The notes: generated by a model not told the origin, from the letters alone. A DNA stretch of 64,000 nucleotides from Psettodes erumei (GCA_016785225.1 JAFBJZ010000369.1:145001-209000); one strand, 5' to 3'. Counted from the first letter of the stretch, positions 38,740-50,860 are shown. Translations and numbers: made by a program.

Positions 38740-39096
38740 TTAGAGACGGCGTCTCTTTGCAGAGTTCCTCGCCGTCTTTGAAGCAGACAGGTTGGACGCG
38801 AGCACGTGCGCAGACTGACGCGCCGTCTGCACCGGAGCCGCTCGCGACTCCGTACCTGACCTACTTGTAAAAAGGTTTGATAAGTCGAGATCTAGCGAAA
38901 AGAAATAAACAGCACCGTATGTTGTGTTGATGTACGTGTGCGACAGATAAAGGTCCCTGCGCGAACCCGGCGTCTTCAGAGGCCGGTTGATGACGACGGC
39001 ACGCGTGTTGGTGGAGCTTTCGCACACGGACAGGCTGCGCCACTCAAAAGAAACGAACGCAGAAGAGGCGAGAATTTGAAATGAGATCCAACACAA
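38740..39096 (-). other. Unassigned 118-codon open frame
   Basis: This is one of the longest open frames in the less GC-rich block. Residues such as FEWRSLSVCESS and LYLSHTYINTTYG look less repetitive than other frames here, and a pyrimidine-rich stretch ending in AG lies inside it. I recognise no family. It may be a degenerate exon, a transposon remnant or chance. Confidence 0.12.
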
Positions 39097-39849
39097 GTCC
39101 TCAACATGACTGTTTTTAGTTTCATCTCAGAAGTCGAACTGATCCTCGTTAAGCCCCTCTGCTGTTTGGAGGAACGTGGCCCGGCTCCATCGTACCCGAG
39201 TTTGCATTGCGGGGCTTATCTGGGTTTATGTATTAGTTCTAGTTTCTAAATCTATCCCTCACAATGTTTTATTGTGTTATTAAAAGAAATCATCGCACAG
39301 ATCCTTTGTCAAACTAATCACATGGCCGGCTCCTTTATCTTTTGTCTTTTTTATCATTTGGAGAGAAAATGTCTTTTCTTCTGTGAAGCCCGGACTGGAT
39401 GAGGGACCGCTTTAACGTTACACAACGTCACTGGACTTATTTTTGTTGAAGAAGAGGATTAAAGATTAAAAAGATGCAAATGCTGATGCGGCTGGACCCA
39501 AACATCACTCGACGCTTCCGGATGCCGACGTCCGCCTCCTCCGTCAGACGGTGAATATAATTCAACGTGCAAAAATATCACAACAAGGAGGAGTAAAGGG
39601 AATATCATCATCATCATCTGTCCATTTGGGCCTTTTCTTCACCAAGAAGAGCACAAGTAAGTGTGACAGGGAGTTTTTTTTCAGGGGACAAATAAGATGC
39701 AGACGACGTCCCTGATAAAGAGTCGCTCCCTCATACAGATTCATACAGAGCGCGGCTGTTCATCAGTACCGACCGGACCTCGTTCTCCAGCTCGGCGAGA
39801 ACTGGAGCACTAAACGTCTGGCGGGATTTGGACTCGAGTAAAATAAAGT

Positions 39850-40300
39850 GTTGTTTTTGGGGCTCTGTGCCTGGTCTCAGGTTGTTTCCATTTAAGATGA
39901 ATAAAGCAGGAGGACAACATTGGCCGCACCTGGCGAGGCAGGTAGCAGGGGGCAATGATGAGTGGATGAGCCACAGGTGTGTGTGAGGCGCTCTCTAATT
40001 CTGTGTATTGAATATGTAGTGAGTCCAAGCTGGAACACGACGTGGTGAAGTGCACTTACACCGGACAACAGGCCCAGTGAAAACCCCTGATTTGAATGGA
40101 GCGCTGATGGACACTTGTTTGGCCGTGACAAAGGAAAAACAATGAAAGCTGCTGATGTGAATGGAAAATTTCACTCTGGACAACAAGGTGGAAGTAACGA
40201 GTTACTCCCATTACTGCAACAGAGTGTGTACTTGTATACTTCTACAAGTATTTGTAAAACTCAGGAATTTTTACACTGACCAGATTTTTTTTTTTAAATC
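39850..40300. mobile_element. Possible transposable-element remnant
   Basis: Segments such as AGCCACAGGTGTGTGTGAGG and AGTAACGAGTTACTCCC followed by TACTTGTATACTTCTAC resemble dispersed repeats familiar from fish genomes. Termini, target-site duplications and coding sequence are not recognisable, so the family is unassigned. Confidence 0.25.
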
Positions 40301-40851
40301 TCAAATGATAAACAATTAAAATTGTTATGAAAAAACCAAAAGTCATAGCATGATGAACTTCCACCTGACACAACTCACTGAGCTTCTCCTTAATGAAACA
40401 CCTGGGGTCTAAGTGGACAGAGGAGGCAGGGACCTAACCAACTGAAACACCTGACAAACGTAAACATTCAAACACACACATATATGTAATAATAATCCAC
40501 CAACTTAAATCATCCATGAACAACAGAATTAAACTTCAGAAAGTGATAACAAAGCCAAATAAATTATTTCGGGGGAGTGAATTAAATTAAAGCCCCCCTT
40601 TGATTATTTCCCCTGTTGGTTTCTCCCACTTCCTGTAGGAAGTTGATATGAAGCGATTTTTTCGCGGGCTTCGGGCCTTTTGCGGGAGGAGCTTATTCAG
40701 CGAGTGAATGCGTTAACTTTGGAAAAAAAAAAAAGACCGAACCGTCTGGAGCAAACCGTGAGATTAATTAATAATGTGTGTAAGGCGAGTTTAAAAAGAC
40801 CGCGTGTAAACCGGTGTTAAGTATTATTAGAAGTAGTAATGGCCTACTCAC

Positions 40852-40985
40852 CACCCAGCCATGTCCGAAGGCGCCGGCAGGAGCCCGGCTAGCAGCCTGG
40901 CTAGCGGCTAACGGCTAGCGGCTTAAGCTAACAGCTAACAGCTAGCGGCTAACAAGCGACCCCGAAGCCTCCGCCATGACTGTGG
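40852..40985 (-). other. Candidate minus-strand first exon (donor-ended)
   Basis: A minus-strand donor GGGTG|GTGAGT sits at 40852/40851. Just before it is an ATG at 40862 in good context (GGACATGGCTGGGTG), which would encode MAG plus two bases. Upstream is a CpG-rich leader with repeated GCTAGC/GGCTAAC units and a short upstream ATG frame near 40977. It could be a 5'UTR exon or a chance donor. The 5' edge is a guess, and no second exon was recognised downstream on the minus strand. Confidence 0.25.
40889..40953. repeat. GCTAGC/GGCTAAC repeats
   Basis: Several short units (GCTAGCGGCTAAC, GCTAACAGCTAAC) in the leader of the candidate minus-strand exon. Confidence 0.8.
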
Positions 40986-41039
40986 ATCCTCGGCCTCTCT
41001 GCCGTGTGTGTGAGCGCGGATATCACCTCTTGCTCGGTG

Positions 41040-41162
41040 TGTGGAGACTTCTGAGGACCCGCTGAATGGACCGGTTCGGTTTTCTTTATTATTTCTTTTA
41101 CACCGAGAGGGAAGCAGCAGCAGCGGCGGCGGCGGCGGACTCACCGGAAGACGTCCATCGAG
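41040..41162 (+). other. Candidate plus-strand first exon (donor-ended)
   Basis: A strong donor (CATCGAG|GTGAGTGCG) ends at 41162. An ETS-type CCGGAAG lies at about 41144, and a GCAGCAGC/GGCGGCGG run precedes it. An ATG at 41066 opens a frame across the donor, but the encoded sequence is poly-alanine with no recognised homology, so this may be untranslated. The 5' edge is arbitrary. It is paired head-to-head with the minus-strand candidate ending at 40852. Confidence 0.22.
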
Positions 41163-42136
41163 GTGAGTGCGCCAACAGAGCGCGGTGTGCGCGCGCATTG
41201 CGCGCCCGCGTCTGTTTACTGTGTAAGAAGCGACGTGACGTGACGTCGAACCCGCTGTGCCGTGTTTCCCTTCGTCGCCGTTGTGTTGCAGTGCAGTGTG
41301 TTGGTAAAAATGGCTGCACGTTTGTTGTGTTGTGAGTTTGTAATAGGAGCTGGTGTGTTATAATTAATGCATCATATCTTACATCTTAAACATTCACCTC
41401 CGCCTTTAATCAGCTCATGGTGACTGATTTACTTTTATCTGAGCACATTTGTAAGCAAGTAATTTTACCTTTATTGGGTAAAATGTCTTTAAAACAAAAG
41501 TATTGTTACTCTTTTTTAACAGGGACAAAATAATCCTATTTATTTCTTTAATCTGGGTTTAATTGATCCCTGAGATCAGCACGTGACGGACTGGCTGGGA
41601 ATAAACCAGGTTAACTGGACCGTGTGAGGCAGTTTATTGGGTGGTGAGCGCGCACAGATTGTGTGCGAGTGTTTGCAACAATCAATCGCTGCACAGCCAA
41701 ACTGTGTGAGTGTGTGTGTGTGGACACATCTCCCACAGCAACAAATAAAACACACATTAATACTGCATGGAGGGTCCTGGTGTACTGCAGCTGTGGCGAC
41801 CTCTGACCTGCTGCCTAACTGCGCTCAGTTTTTACATTATTTCAGAATATTACAATAATTGCGCTGAGGCCGAGACACGAACGCTTTCTGGTCTCCCCAG
41901 CTGTGCCACATCGGGGGCTGGGGTGGGGTTCGGCGCCCCCGTCGTGACCTGTTAATAATCCAGACATGGCCGAGCACTCGACCTCGCCTCGGGTCGTGTC
42001 GTCTCCTCGTGCTCAAAAAAAAAAAACACACACAGGGTGAGGAAGAGAAATTTAAGGGAAGGATCCAAGGACCCAGAAGTGATCAATACTTCTCGGGCGG
42101 TCGGTCGGGTCAGTTTGAAGTGCAGCAAGGAGGTTC

Positions 42137-42161
42137 ATATATATATATATATATATATATA
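42137..42161. repeat. AT dinucleotide tract
   Basis: About twelve AT copies, the only long AT tract seen. Confidence 0.95.
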
Positions 42162-42359
42162 CATGGCTGTATAAATATATAAGGGAAATCTCAGATCGTT
42201 TTAAGGACGACTAGAAAGGCCTCGGGTGGAAAAGGGGAAGCCTCAAAGAAAAAAAAAAAAAAAAAGATCTGTGGATAAATCTCTGCAGCTACTTTTTCCG
42301 AGATGAACTCAGCCGTCAGCCCGCCCTTACGTTCTCAGAAAAACACCGCTCGTAAATAA

Positions 42360-42620
42360 CTGCTGGAGTACAATGCACCTAGATGCACAATAAGAGCTCT
42401 GCGCATCAGATGGGCTCCCCGCGCGCTGGTTAACAAGTCATAAAGATTTATCAGCGAGTCGGCACGAGAAGGAGCTGTTACCGGCTGCTGGGGAATCGCA
42501 AATGCAAGCAGACACGGGCCAGTTATTTATAGTCCCGCCAGAGTTAGTCTTCACGGCTGAAGGCGTAAAATTATATCATGATCTGACAGTCAGAGGCGTC
42601 ATGGGCGTCATTTAAAATAA
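42360..42620. promoter_or_regulatory. Candidate regulatory island
   Basis: A non-repetitive island with GCAAATGCAAGC, TTATTTATAG and ATTATATCATG motifs, downstream of poly-A and AT tracts. Evidence is composition only. Confidence 0.2.
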
Positions 42621-42931
42621 CCTGCTGTAAACCACGTTTTCTTCCCGGGGATTTGGATGGGACCGCTTTCATGGCATCCAAGCAGCTCACACGCCGACTC
42701 CGTAATTTAAGTGATCTCGCCGAGGGTTGGCTGTCACCGGGAGCGTCCCGGGATCCATCCGCCCCCGTTTTTTTTTTATTATTATTTTTTATAACACGTT
42801 CAGGAAGTTGTGACTCGGTACCGGGCCAAGCGCTGTTGGACCGACGGAGAGACTGTCAGTCACGTTGTGATTGGCACGCGGTGCCGTGATCCTTGTCAGA
42901 TGCTTCAGCCCCGTGAATCCAAATCTGTGAT

Positions 42932-42958
42932 CTGTGTGTGTGTGTGTGTGTGTGTGTG
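42932..42958. repeat. TG tract
   Basis: Pure TG dinucleotide repeat. Confidence 0.95.
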
Positions 42959-43306
42959 GGGGCAGCTCTGATATGCTGTCAGTCAAGCGCACCTGCCTGG
43001 GAGCGTACCTGTGAAGAGCTACTTAAAGGAGCGGTGCTGTCAGGATGTTCATGGTGGTTAGAAGCTCTTACACCGGAGCGATCCGGATCAATATCTGAGT
43101 CCAGGCCTCATCGCCACGAAGCCGATCATGTATTAATATGATAAATTGATCACGTTGTGGTCAGTGATCGAGATACGTGATAAGAGGAAATTAAAATGCG
43201 GGGGAGGGGCTCAGCCTCGTCGGGGGGGGGTCCGCCCCCTCTGAGTTTCTGAGGCGAACACCGGACCTAACGGGATTTGGAACTTGTGAGGTTGTTTGCT
43301 CCTGGG

Positions 43307-43307
<1 letters not shown>

Positions 43308-43337
<30 letters not shown>
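43308..43337. repeat. TG tract
   Basis: Pure TG dinucleotide repeat. Confidence 0.95.
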
Positions 43338-43340
<3 letters not shown>

Positions 43341-43510
43341 CTGGGTGAATATTTATGGTATTGTATAGCTCTGTTTGTGATTTTCCTGTGCGAGACCTAT
43401 ACTTTTAGTATACACAGACGTCCCGAGTGGATTGCAGCAGTTGTTTGGTTACATTTCATTTTCTGCAAGTCAACACGCCGCGGTGCCGCGGCTTGAATCC
43501 GTAATGGCTC

Positions 43511-43511
<1 letters not shown>

Positions 43512-43548
<37 letters not shown>
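43512..43548. repeat. GT tract
   Basis: Pure GT dinucleotide repeat. Confidence 0.95.
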
Positions 43549-43549
<1 letters not shown>

Positions 43550-43645
43550 GCTCGCCGGTTGTTTTTGAATTCTGCGATGTGGAGGCCACGCGATGCGGAC
43601 TTAACCTTGCTCCCAGATTCACACTGGAGATGCAGAAATGTGTTG

Positions 43646-43646
<1 letters not shown>

Positions 43647-43714
<68 letters not shown>
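43647..43714. repeat. TG tract
   Basis: Pure TG over about 68 bases. Confidence 0.97.
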
Positions 43715-43717
<3 letters not shown>

Positions 43718-44451
43718 TATGCGACCTTCTGATCCTATTGTGGCCTGCGTTATGCAGCCAGTCAGACGGATTTACATGTTACGGCGGGAAAATAAGCAGC
43801 AGTCGGCGGTTACGAAAACGAGCGAATTCACTTTCCCGCCGACAGTCGGGCGAAACGATCTCCGCAAAAAAAAAAAAAACGAAGGAGGACGCTGGAGTTC
43901 GGTACCAGCTGGTTCGCAGCTCCGTCACCTCTTCGCCTCGCTAACTAACACGCCGCGCCCCGCTCGTCGCTTCAGGCGGACGCGAGGCGAAGACGCGGCG
44001 CTGTCGCTGAGATATTTACAGGATGTAAACAGTCGGTGTAAAAAGTTGTGCTCGTGTGTAAATTTATGCGTCCAGAAATGTTTGGCACCGAGCGGTGAAT
44101 TATTCAGCAGCAGGAGTCGCCGGAGTCTCTCCGGCTGCAGGTGGGGCGACGCCGGCGCCGCTGGTTCTGTCGGACCGCGCCGCCGCCGGAAATGGAAATG
44201 CAGGTTCCTCGTCTTTTCTGCGAGAAGCGGTCGAGCGCGCTCTCGTTCTGACGTCGCAGGATAATTGGGGGAGAAAAAAAATGTCGTTGGTCAGAATCGC
44301 AGCTCAGGTTGTTACTGAGCCCGGGAGAGCAGAACCGTCCGGTACTGGTCCAACAGACGGGACAAATCCTGCATTAACGTAATAAAGCCCAGCACAGGAG
44401 AAGAGATGTTGAACTTTATTTAAACTGAGCTGCGAACATTACAAGTGTAGA

Positions 44452-44473
44452 GTGTGTGTGTGTGTGTGTGTGT
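44452..44473. repeat. TG tract
   Basis: Pure TG dinucleotide repeat. Confidence 0.93.
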
Positions 44474-44714
44474 TACAAGCAGCTTGAGAGATTCCTGGGT
44501 TTGTTTACTTGTTGTGTCATGCGGGTGTGTTTTGTTTGTGCGTCTCTGCTCGGCTGCTGCGGGAAAGTTTTCCTGCTTGCGCGTTGTCAGATTGTTGGTT
44601 CTTTAGCGGCGTTGTGTGTTTTTGTTTTGTTTTTTGTTTAAATCAGACATTGTGTTTAATTGTGCGCACGTTCGTGACGTGTTTCGGGAAACGCTTGTTT
44701 GAAAGAAGAGGAAG

Positions 44715-44736
44715 GTGTGTGTGTGTGTGTGTGTGT
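44715..44736. repeat. GT tract
   Basis: Pure GT dinucleotide repeat. Confidence 0.93.
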
Positions 44737-44961
44737 TGTTGTGGAGCTGGAGCTCACACATTCATTTGGAGAACTTCTCTATCATGTCATCATGGGGGGG
44801 CACTGACAGGCCGGGGGGGCACACACCTTCAAACGAGACAACGCACAGGCAGGAAGTGTGAGTTTAAGAGGTCTGGTCCGGTCCGCTACCTGCTGCACGT
44901 CCATGGCCGTGCAGTCAGTCATTTTAATTAGCCAACATGGCCACATGTGAACCACCAGGCC

Positions 44962-44962
<1 letters not shown>

Positions 44963-45033
<71 letters not shown>
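44963..45033. repeat. GT tract
   Basis: Pure GT over about 70 bases. Confidence 0.97.
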
Positions 45034-45035
<2 letters not shown>

Positions 45036-45183
45036 GGGGCTGGGCTACTTGTTAGCGATAACAGCAGCCGGGCCGGAGCTTGTAGGAGCCTGCGAGCTCT
45101 TCAGGCAGATAGAGAGCGAGTCACGGCTGGTAAAGTGAACATAATTAACCCCAAGGGGGCGGGGGCGGTCTCAGAGCGGGCAG

Positions 45184-45185
<2 letters not shown>

Positions 45186-45227
<42 letters not shown>
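45186..45227. repeat. TG tract
   Basis: Pure TG dinucleotide repeat. Confidence 0.96.
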
Positions 45228-45235
<8 letters not shown>

Positions 45236-47271
45236 TGATGCCTGTGATTAAGTGCGAAACGTGTGTTTGTGTTGGATGAGAGAGGAACAGGAACCCGGTG
45301 ACGTTAAGAGTCCAGAGAGGAGCCGACAGGTGGGCTGGTGTCAGGCGGGTTCGACTTCAGGTGAACCCCCTCCCCCGGTCAGTTCTCGGACCGTACAGTA
45401 CTGTGTAATAGTACACGGTGTACTGCGCTCTGGAGACAGTTACATATGCAACCCAGTGGAGTCTGGTTCATCAGGTGGAGCGAGAAACAAAGTGGCTCCG
45501 ATTTTGAAGAGCTGCTGGATTTTCTCCCTTTGTGGACTTGATTGCTGCCCCCCCCTCGGGCTGGTGCCCCCCGGTTCCTTTACTGTAAGTTAGCCGCACG
45601 CTGTCGTACTGTAATGAGGGAGATTTGCCTTCCCGCTGGCCCTTTCTTCTTCTTCTTCTGACGCTGCAGGAGCACCTTCTGTTTGCAGAGATGTTGAATT
45701 TTTACACAGGAAAGCAATTCATCACGCAGCGAGCGGTTCTGCCTCGTCAGGGTTTGGGCCCCCCAAACACGCCCCCCCCCCACCACCACCACCACCATGC
45801 CCCCCCCCGGTAGTGTGTGTGATTCAAAAGCTTTTCACCTCTCGGCGTTTTTGAACAACAATTTGCTGCGAGGAGATTCACGCTGGAGGAAATGCCCCTC
45901 GCTGGGTGGGGGAGGGGGGGCGGGCACACCTGCCGCACACCTGCCGCTGTGAGGTGACTGCACATAAACACACAGGAAATCACAGCTACATATTGATCCG
46001 CTGTCGAGCGATCGGGTTAATAGATTCCTTTCCTTCTTCTTGTGGCGTCGAGCCCGGGCGAGATTCTCAGGCGGAGGGTTTTTGTCGCCGTGACACGAGC
46101 GACGCCGTGTCGGTGCCAGGAAGAAACAACGCGAAGCGCCGCCCCGGCGATTAATCTCGCGCGGGGCGAAACGGTGAAGAATGTTCAGATCGCGGAGCGA
46201 AAACGGGGCCGCGATCAATCACGGCGCGGCCGGACTTAAAGCGGCGATAACGCGAGCGTTTGATAGAAGACGCTCGGACACAGATCTGACAACGTGATGG
46301 ATGTCGCTTCAGCCGGCGACGCTACAACCCACAACTCACGGCGCCGCGTGCGTCGCGCCTCGACAGCTGTGAAAACACCTCTCCGAAGTCGCACTCACCG
46401 TTGAAGTATTTGGACACGGGCGGTTTACGGATTATTAATCTCACGGGTCGTTTGAGTTTAACTCCGGAATACTGCGCGTTGCGAGGAATACGTGCGTGTA
46501 GTATTTGTGTAGTACACGACGGAAGTACAGTATGTTTATAATATGCAAATGGAGGGCTGTTACGTGAGATTATTTCTGAGACAGAACGACTCGTCTCCCA
46601 TCATGCACTGGGGTCGTGCTGTCGATGGAGAGTGTGTGGTTCCGCCGCGGGTCGCGAGGTTGTCGTCGTTCACGTCGGGTCGCTGCGTGCGTTTATGAAG
46701 AAATCAGCGGCGACCGGTTCTGGCCCGACCCGACTCTGCTCTCCAGCTCTTGGTATCGATCTGGACCGGTCCGGTCAGCTGACCTCCCTGTCCGGCTGCA
46801 GCGTGACTCGAGCCGCGGTGCGGCAGCGCCCCCTGGTGTCGGGTCCGCGTTACATCTGTTCAGATTAAAATCCTCGGGGCCGATTGGGCTCGTTCGTCAC
46901 GCGAAGCCGTCGCAGCCGGCTTCTTATCCTGCAGCACCACCTAGAGGAGACATGAGGCGGCGCCGGGTACACGCGGGTCCAAAGTTCTGGTTCTGACCCG
47001 TGGAGACAGGAGGTCGGAGGTGAGGGGAAGTGCTTCGTGCTGGGGGGGACAGGGGAACCCGCGGGGGTGAAGAGTTCTGGTCGTCCCGGCGCGTGTTCTG
47101 GACTTTGGATGGGTCATGTGACTTTCACCTGAGAGGCCGCGGCCCAACAGAACCCAGAGGGATGAAACCAATGAAATCACATTAAGTCGGTGCTGTAACC
47201 CCCCCCCCGCGGCCCGACTTCATCAGATTACCCTTCGACCCGCTCCGGGCGTCCGAATGATTGGAAGAGAA

Positions 47272-47296
47272 GTGTGTGTGTGTGTGTGTGTGTGTG
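47272..47296. repeat. GT tract
   Basis: Pure GT dinucleotide repeat. Confidence 0.95.
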
Positions 47297-47979
47297 GGCG
47301 ACCTCGCTGTCAGGTAATATCGAGAGTTGTCACTTCCTGTTTGTACGACTGCCTGTCAGAGGACGGGGAGCCCCCCCCAAAAAAAAAAAAAAACTGCTTA
47401 AAGCCGGCGTGTGAACGTGAGTCAATGAGCCGCTCACACCTAATCGCTTTGAACAGAATGATTGATCGGCTCGTGTCTGACGCTGCCGCCGTCTTATTAA
47501 TTAAAGGCAAGCGGAGCTGACGCCCCCCCCCCCACAGAGTAGAGGCTGGTCCCAGATCAGTTTCAAGCTCACACCTAAAAAAAAAAAAAAAGAAAAATTT
47601 GTTAGATTGTGCTTCATAATCTAGAATTAGGACTGAGTTTGAGATGAAGAGCGAGAGCGGCGTCAGGTGTTTTGTGGGTGGCGTGAAGCTGGTCATGGAT
47701 GGAGCTCCAGCAGGTGGGACGGAGGTCAGAGGTCAACGGGATCCTTCAGCTGATGTGACTCTTCGGGGGAGGAGGAGGAGGAGTCGCTCTTTAATGTGAG
47801 GCATCACAAACTGAAGGCCTGACCTCAGCTCCTCTTCAGTGTTTGCTCCGACTCTCTTCGTATCTCCTCAGGTCGCCCCCCCCCACCCCACACCCCCCCG
47901 CGGCGGGCGCCGGGCGCCGTCCCAGACCTCGGCCCCCGCCGCTCCCCGACACCATAATGAACCCTGGTGGTGATAATAA

Positions 47980-48080
47980 GGGGTTGAGAGGGAAGAGATT
48001 AATTTTTAATGAATGACTCCCCAAATGATAATGGTTTCCTGAGGACCGTCATTAAATACTTTAATGATGACTTCGACCAC
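47980..48080. promoter_or_regulatory. Short candidate regulatory island
   Basis: About 100 AT-rich bases with four ATTAA/TTAAT/TTTAAT cores between a poly-C block and a G-rich block. The abrupt composition change is the only evidence. Confidence 0.2.
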
Positions 48081-48327
48081 TGGCGTCCACGGGGCACCGC
48101 AGAGTCGTCCCGCGGGAGGAGGGGGGCGGGGCAGGGGTGGGGTGGGGGGTGGGGGGGTGCGCTGTCATTACAGCCCGGCTCAGAGAAATGTCCTCTAAAA
48201 ATCTGGCCACGCAGCAAACAGCGTCATCCTGCGATCGCCGGGCACTAATCCGGACGGAAAACCTGGGTTTTTATGGAAAAGCAACTGCAGTGGGACGTTA
48301 GAGCAGGGATCGCTCTGAGTTAGCACC

Positions 48328-48528
48328 ATGTATGTTGGGAACGCCGGAGGGAGACGGCGTTCCCAACCGCGGCAGACGTTCTACTTCTTACCACCTCCTC
48401 CGAGGGACTTCACGTTTGCTGCCACCTCTGAAATAATCCCAGAACACGTTGAGAATGGACAGTTAATCCCATCAAAGTGGCGAGATTTTTTTGAAGTGTT
48501 TGCCGAGTCTCCGTCCGCCGATGAATGA
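48328..48528 (+). other. Unassigned 66-codon open frame
   Basis: An ATG-started frame with mixed, non-repetitive composition (for example EHVENGQLIPSKWRDFFEVF near the end). No family, signal peptide or splice context is recognised. Its start overlaps the perfect inverted repeat at 48335-48366. Probably not a gene. Confidence 0.1.
48335..48366. repeat. Perfect 12-bp inverted repeat
   Basis: TTGGGAACGCCG and its exact reverse complement flank an 8-base purine loop. Confidence 0.9.
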
Positions 48529-49985
48529 AGTAACCGCCAATCAAAGTACTGCAGTATGTGTGTATTTGCAGTATCGAGGACGCAGTGACGTCCCTGCTGT
48601 GTCAAGTTGCCGCTAACGTAAAAAATCAAACACTTCCTGCCGCGGCAGTGTCCGCTTTTATTTTGAAGTCGTCGCAGGAAGTGCCGTCACTGCTGGCATT
48701 CAGTGTCTCTATGAAACAGGACCAGTAGATGAGACCCCCCCCCCCCGTGACTTACAGCTGTCCCCAGATCAGCCAACTGTCCCCACGTGTCACTTCCTGT
48801 CGGTGAGGTCACGACAGAAACGGATCCGTTCACTTCCTCTCCGAGCCCCCCCCTCAGAGATTGACAGCAGGAAGCTGAATAGCGATCCCTCTCCTGGTGA
48901 ATAACCCGGACGCCCTTGTCATTCCGACTTAAATCAGCGCCCGGAGCGGCGCCTGGCAGCGTCCCGGCCCTCGTGTCGACATGATGGAGGGCGCGTGGGG
49001 CCGGCCGCTCGCTGGAGTGGAACTAAAAGGGGGGTGTTTAAGTCGGGCCGCGGCGAGATAGCTACTCGCCTTCGGCGTGACGGCCCGTTGACAAGCCGCG
49101 GCTGCGGGGCGAGAGGGAGTCGGCGGCGCCGCCGCGCGTTTCATCACCTCGCCGCCTGTCGCCTCTTCAGTTTCAGCGTCTTCGCTCCTTCCTCCGTTTG
49201 ATCTCCGCCCTCCTGAAATCGCTCGCCGAGGAGCCCGGCGTTTAAGGCGGAGCGTCTGGACCGGATCGGGTCACTCCGGTGAAATTGCTCCGCTCGCTCT
49301 CGGCGGCGCAGGAAGTTTGGATTTCATTTTCGCACACAACTAAACTGTGACACGCAAACCGGTGTCACCGGCAAACGGCAAATTGTCTTGACTGTGCCGA
49401 CCTCGGAGGGAATGAGAGAGTCGGCGCCGGGCGAGCCGTCGTATTAGCCCTGCCCCCCCCCCTGCCATATTTTCCTCGCCGTGTTGTGGGGAAACTAGTC
49501 GGAGCCAACGCCAGCAACCCCCGCTCGACCTGCAATCGGCCGCTCCGCTTTGCGGCGCGAGCGGCCGTTATCTTCCCTGACAAAATAAAAACGCCTCGGT
49601 GCGCCGCTGCTCACTTTTTCTAGGGGGGGGGGCAACACTTGTTTCCATTAAAGCTACCTGCGGACGTGACGTCCACCTGCTCGCCATGTGTGCGAACCTG
49701 CATCCGGCGCGGTCTCGATGCTTAATCGCTCAGGTGACCTGCCGCCTCCTCCGCTCTGTTATCTCACAGTTAAGTGGTTACAGGGGGGAAAAAAAAACAC
49801 AGCACGGGGCGTTTGTTTTGCGCTCCGGGCCTGGGCTGGGGGGGGTGGGGTGAGCGGCGTGGTCGTGAACATAAATAAAGTGGCGACGCCGTTTTCCAGT
49901 CGATCGTCATGACAACGGCGGCTCTTTTATTGTCCTGTGCAGCAGTTAGAGTTTCAGGTGACTGACGTGTTTGTTTACGGTCATG

Positions 49986-49996
49986 CCCCCCCCCCC

Positions 49997-50028
<32 letters not shown>
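49986..50028. repeat. C run and CA tract
   Basis: Poly-C, then CA from 49999. Confidence 0.94.
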
Positions 50029-50030
<2 letters not shown>

Positions 50031-50574
50031 AGGGGGAGGGGCCATCAGGCGGCACATTATTCTTACTGTACGTTGTGAAGGTGTCTCTGGAGGTCCGTCA
50101 TCATTTGTGCTAATTGCGTCGTAAATGTCGTCGGTTAAATGTAATTGCTCCCGGTGTTGTGCGTTTGATTTGATGATGTTGTCGTCCTGGTTGCACCTTT
50201 TTATAGATGAGTGACAGCTCCGGGTTCGATCGAAGCTCGTTTTTTGGGGGTTTTTTTTGGGTTCTTAGTGTTCGCGCGATGATCGAACGTTCAGCCCAAC
50301 AAGTCTGAACTTTACCAGAGTTGCAGGTCACAGTTGTCGGCCCACGTTCTGGATAATTAAACCCGCTGCCAGAAACCCTCGGTGTTGTTCTTCTTAAAAA
50401 AAAAAAAAAAAAAAGAAGCGTGACCCGGTATCGACGCGGTCAGAACCGGTCCTGCCAGGTCCGATCCGCTGCCAAGATCACAGCATCTCTTTCTGTCGCC
50501 GATCGGACCGGAACTTTGTCTTCGCTGACGTGAATCGGCCTTTTGTCTCCGCCCACTGCCGTGGCCTTTATGTT

Positions 50575-50576
<2 letters not shown>

Positions 50577-50618
<42 letters not shown>
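50577..50618. repeat. AC tract
   Basis: Pure AC dinucleotide repeat. Confidence 0.96.
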
Positions 50619-50620
<2 letters not shown>

Positions 50621-50755
50621 CTCTTAAAGCACATTTACAAAAGAACAGCTGTGTTTTTTTCGTTTCTTTTGAAGTCAGTTTACTTCCTGTTCCTCTGTTG
50701 TTTTCAGACCTGACGCAAACAATCGTAAGAAATAATCTGCAGCTGTACTTTAATA

Positions 50756-50860
<105 letters not shown>

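Larger units (their letters stand above)
40852..41162. promoter_or_regulatory. Candidate bidirectional promoter
   Basis: This 311-base CpG-rich segment inside a less GC-rich block is bounded by two outward-facing GTGAGT donors. Between them are an ETS-like CCGGAAG and a CATGGCGG motif resembling a YY1 site, both typical of TATA-less bidirectional promoters. The layout is seen; promoter activity is inferred. Confidence 0.28.
37900..42700. other. Less GC-rich block with transposon-like debris
   Basis: By eye this block has fewer CpG-dense segments and few CA/TG tracts compared with the flanks. It contains poly-A runs, an AT dinucleotide tract and segments reading like old transposable-element remnants (39850-40300). 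A compact GC-rich segment at 40850-41165 stands out within it. Confidence 0.45.

Noticed and set aside
40977..41070. Short plus-strand frame starting MTVDPRPLCRVCERG
   Set aside because: About 29 codons, then a stop, with no family recognised; likely leader sequence.
42078..42100. Possible snRNA start (ACTTCTCGG near AAGTGATCAATACTTCTCGG)
   Set aside because: Only a few bases resemble U2 snRNA. The rest does not follow, and the segment is explained by a small hairpin AGAAGT/ACTTCT.
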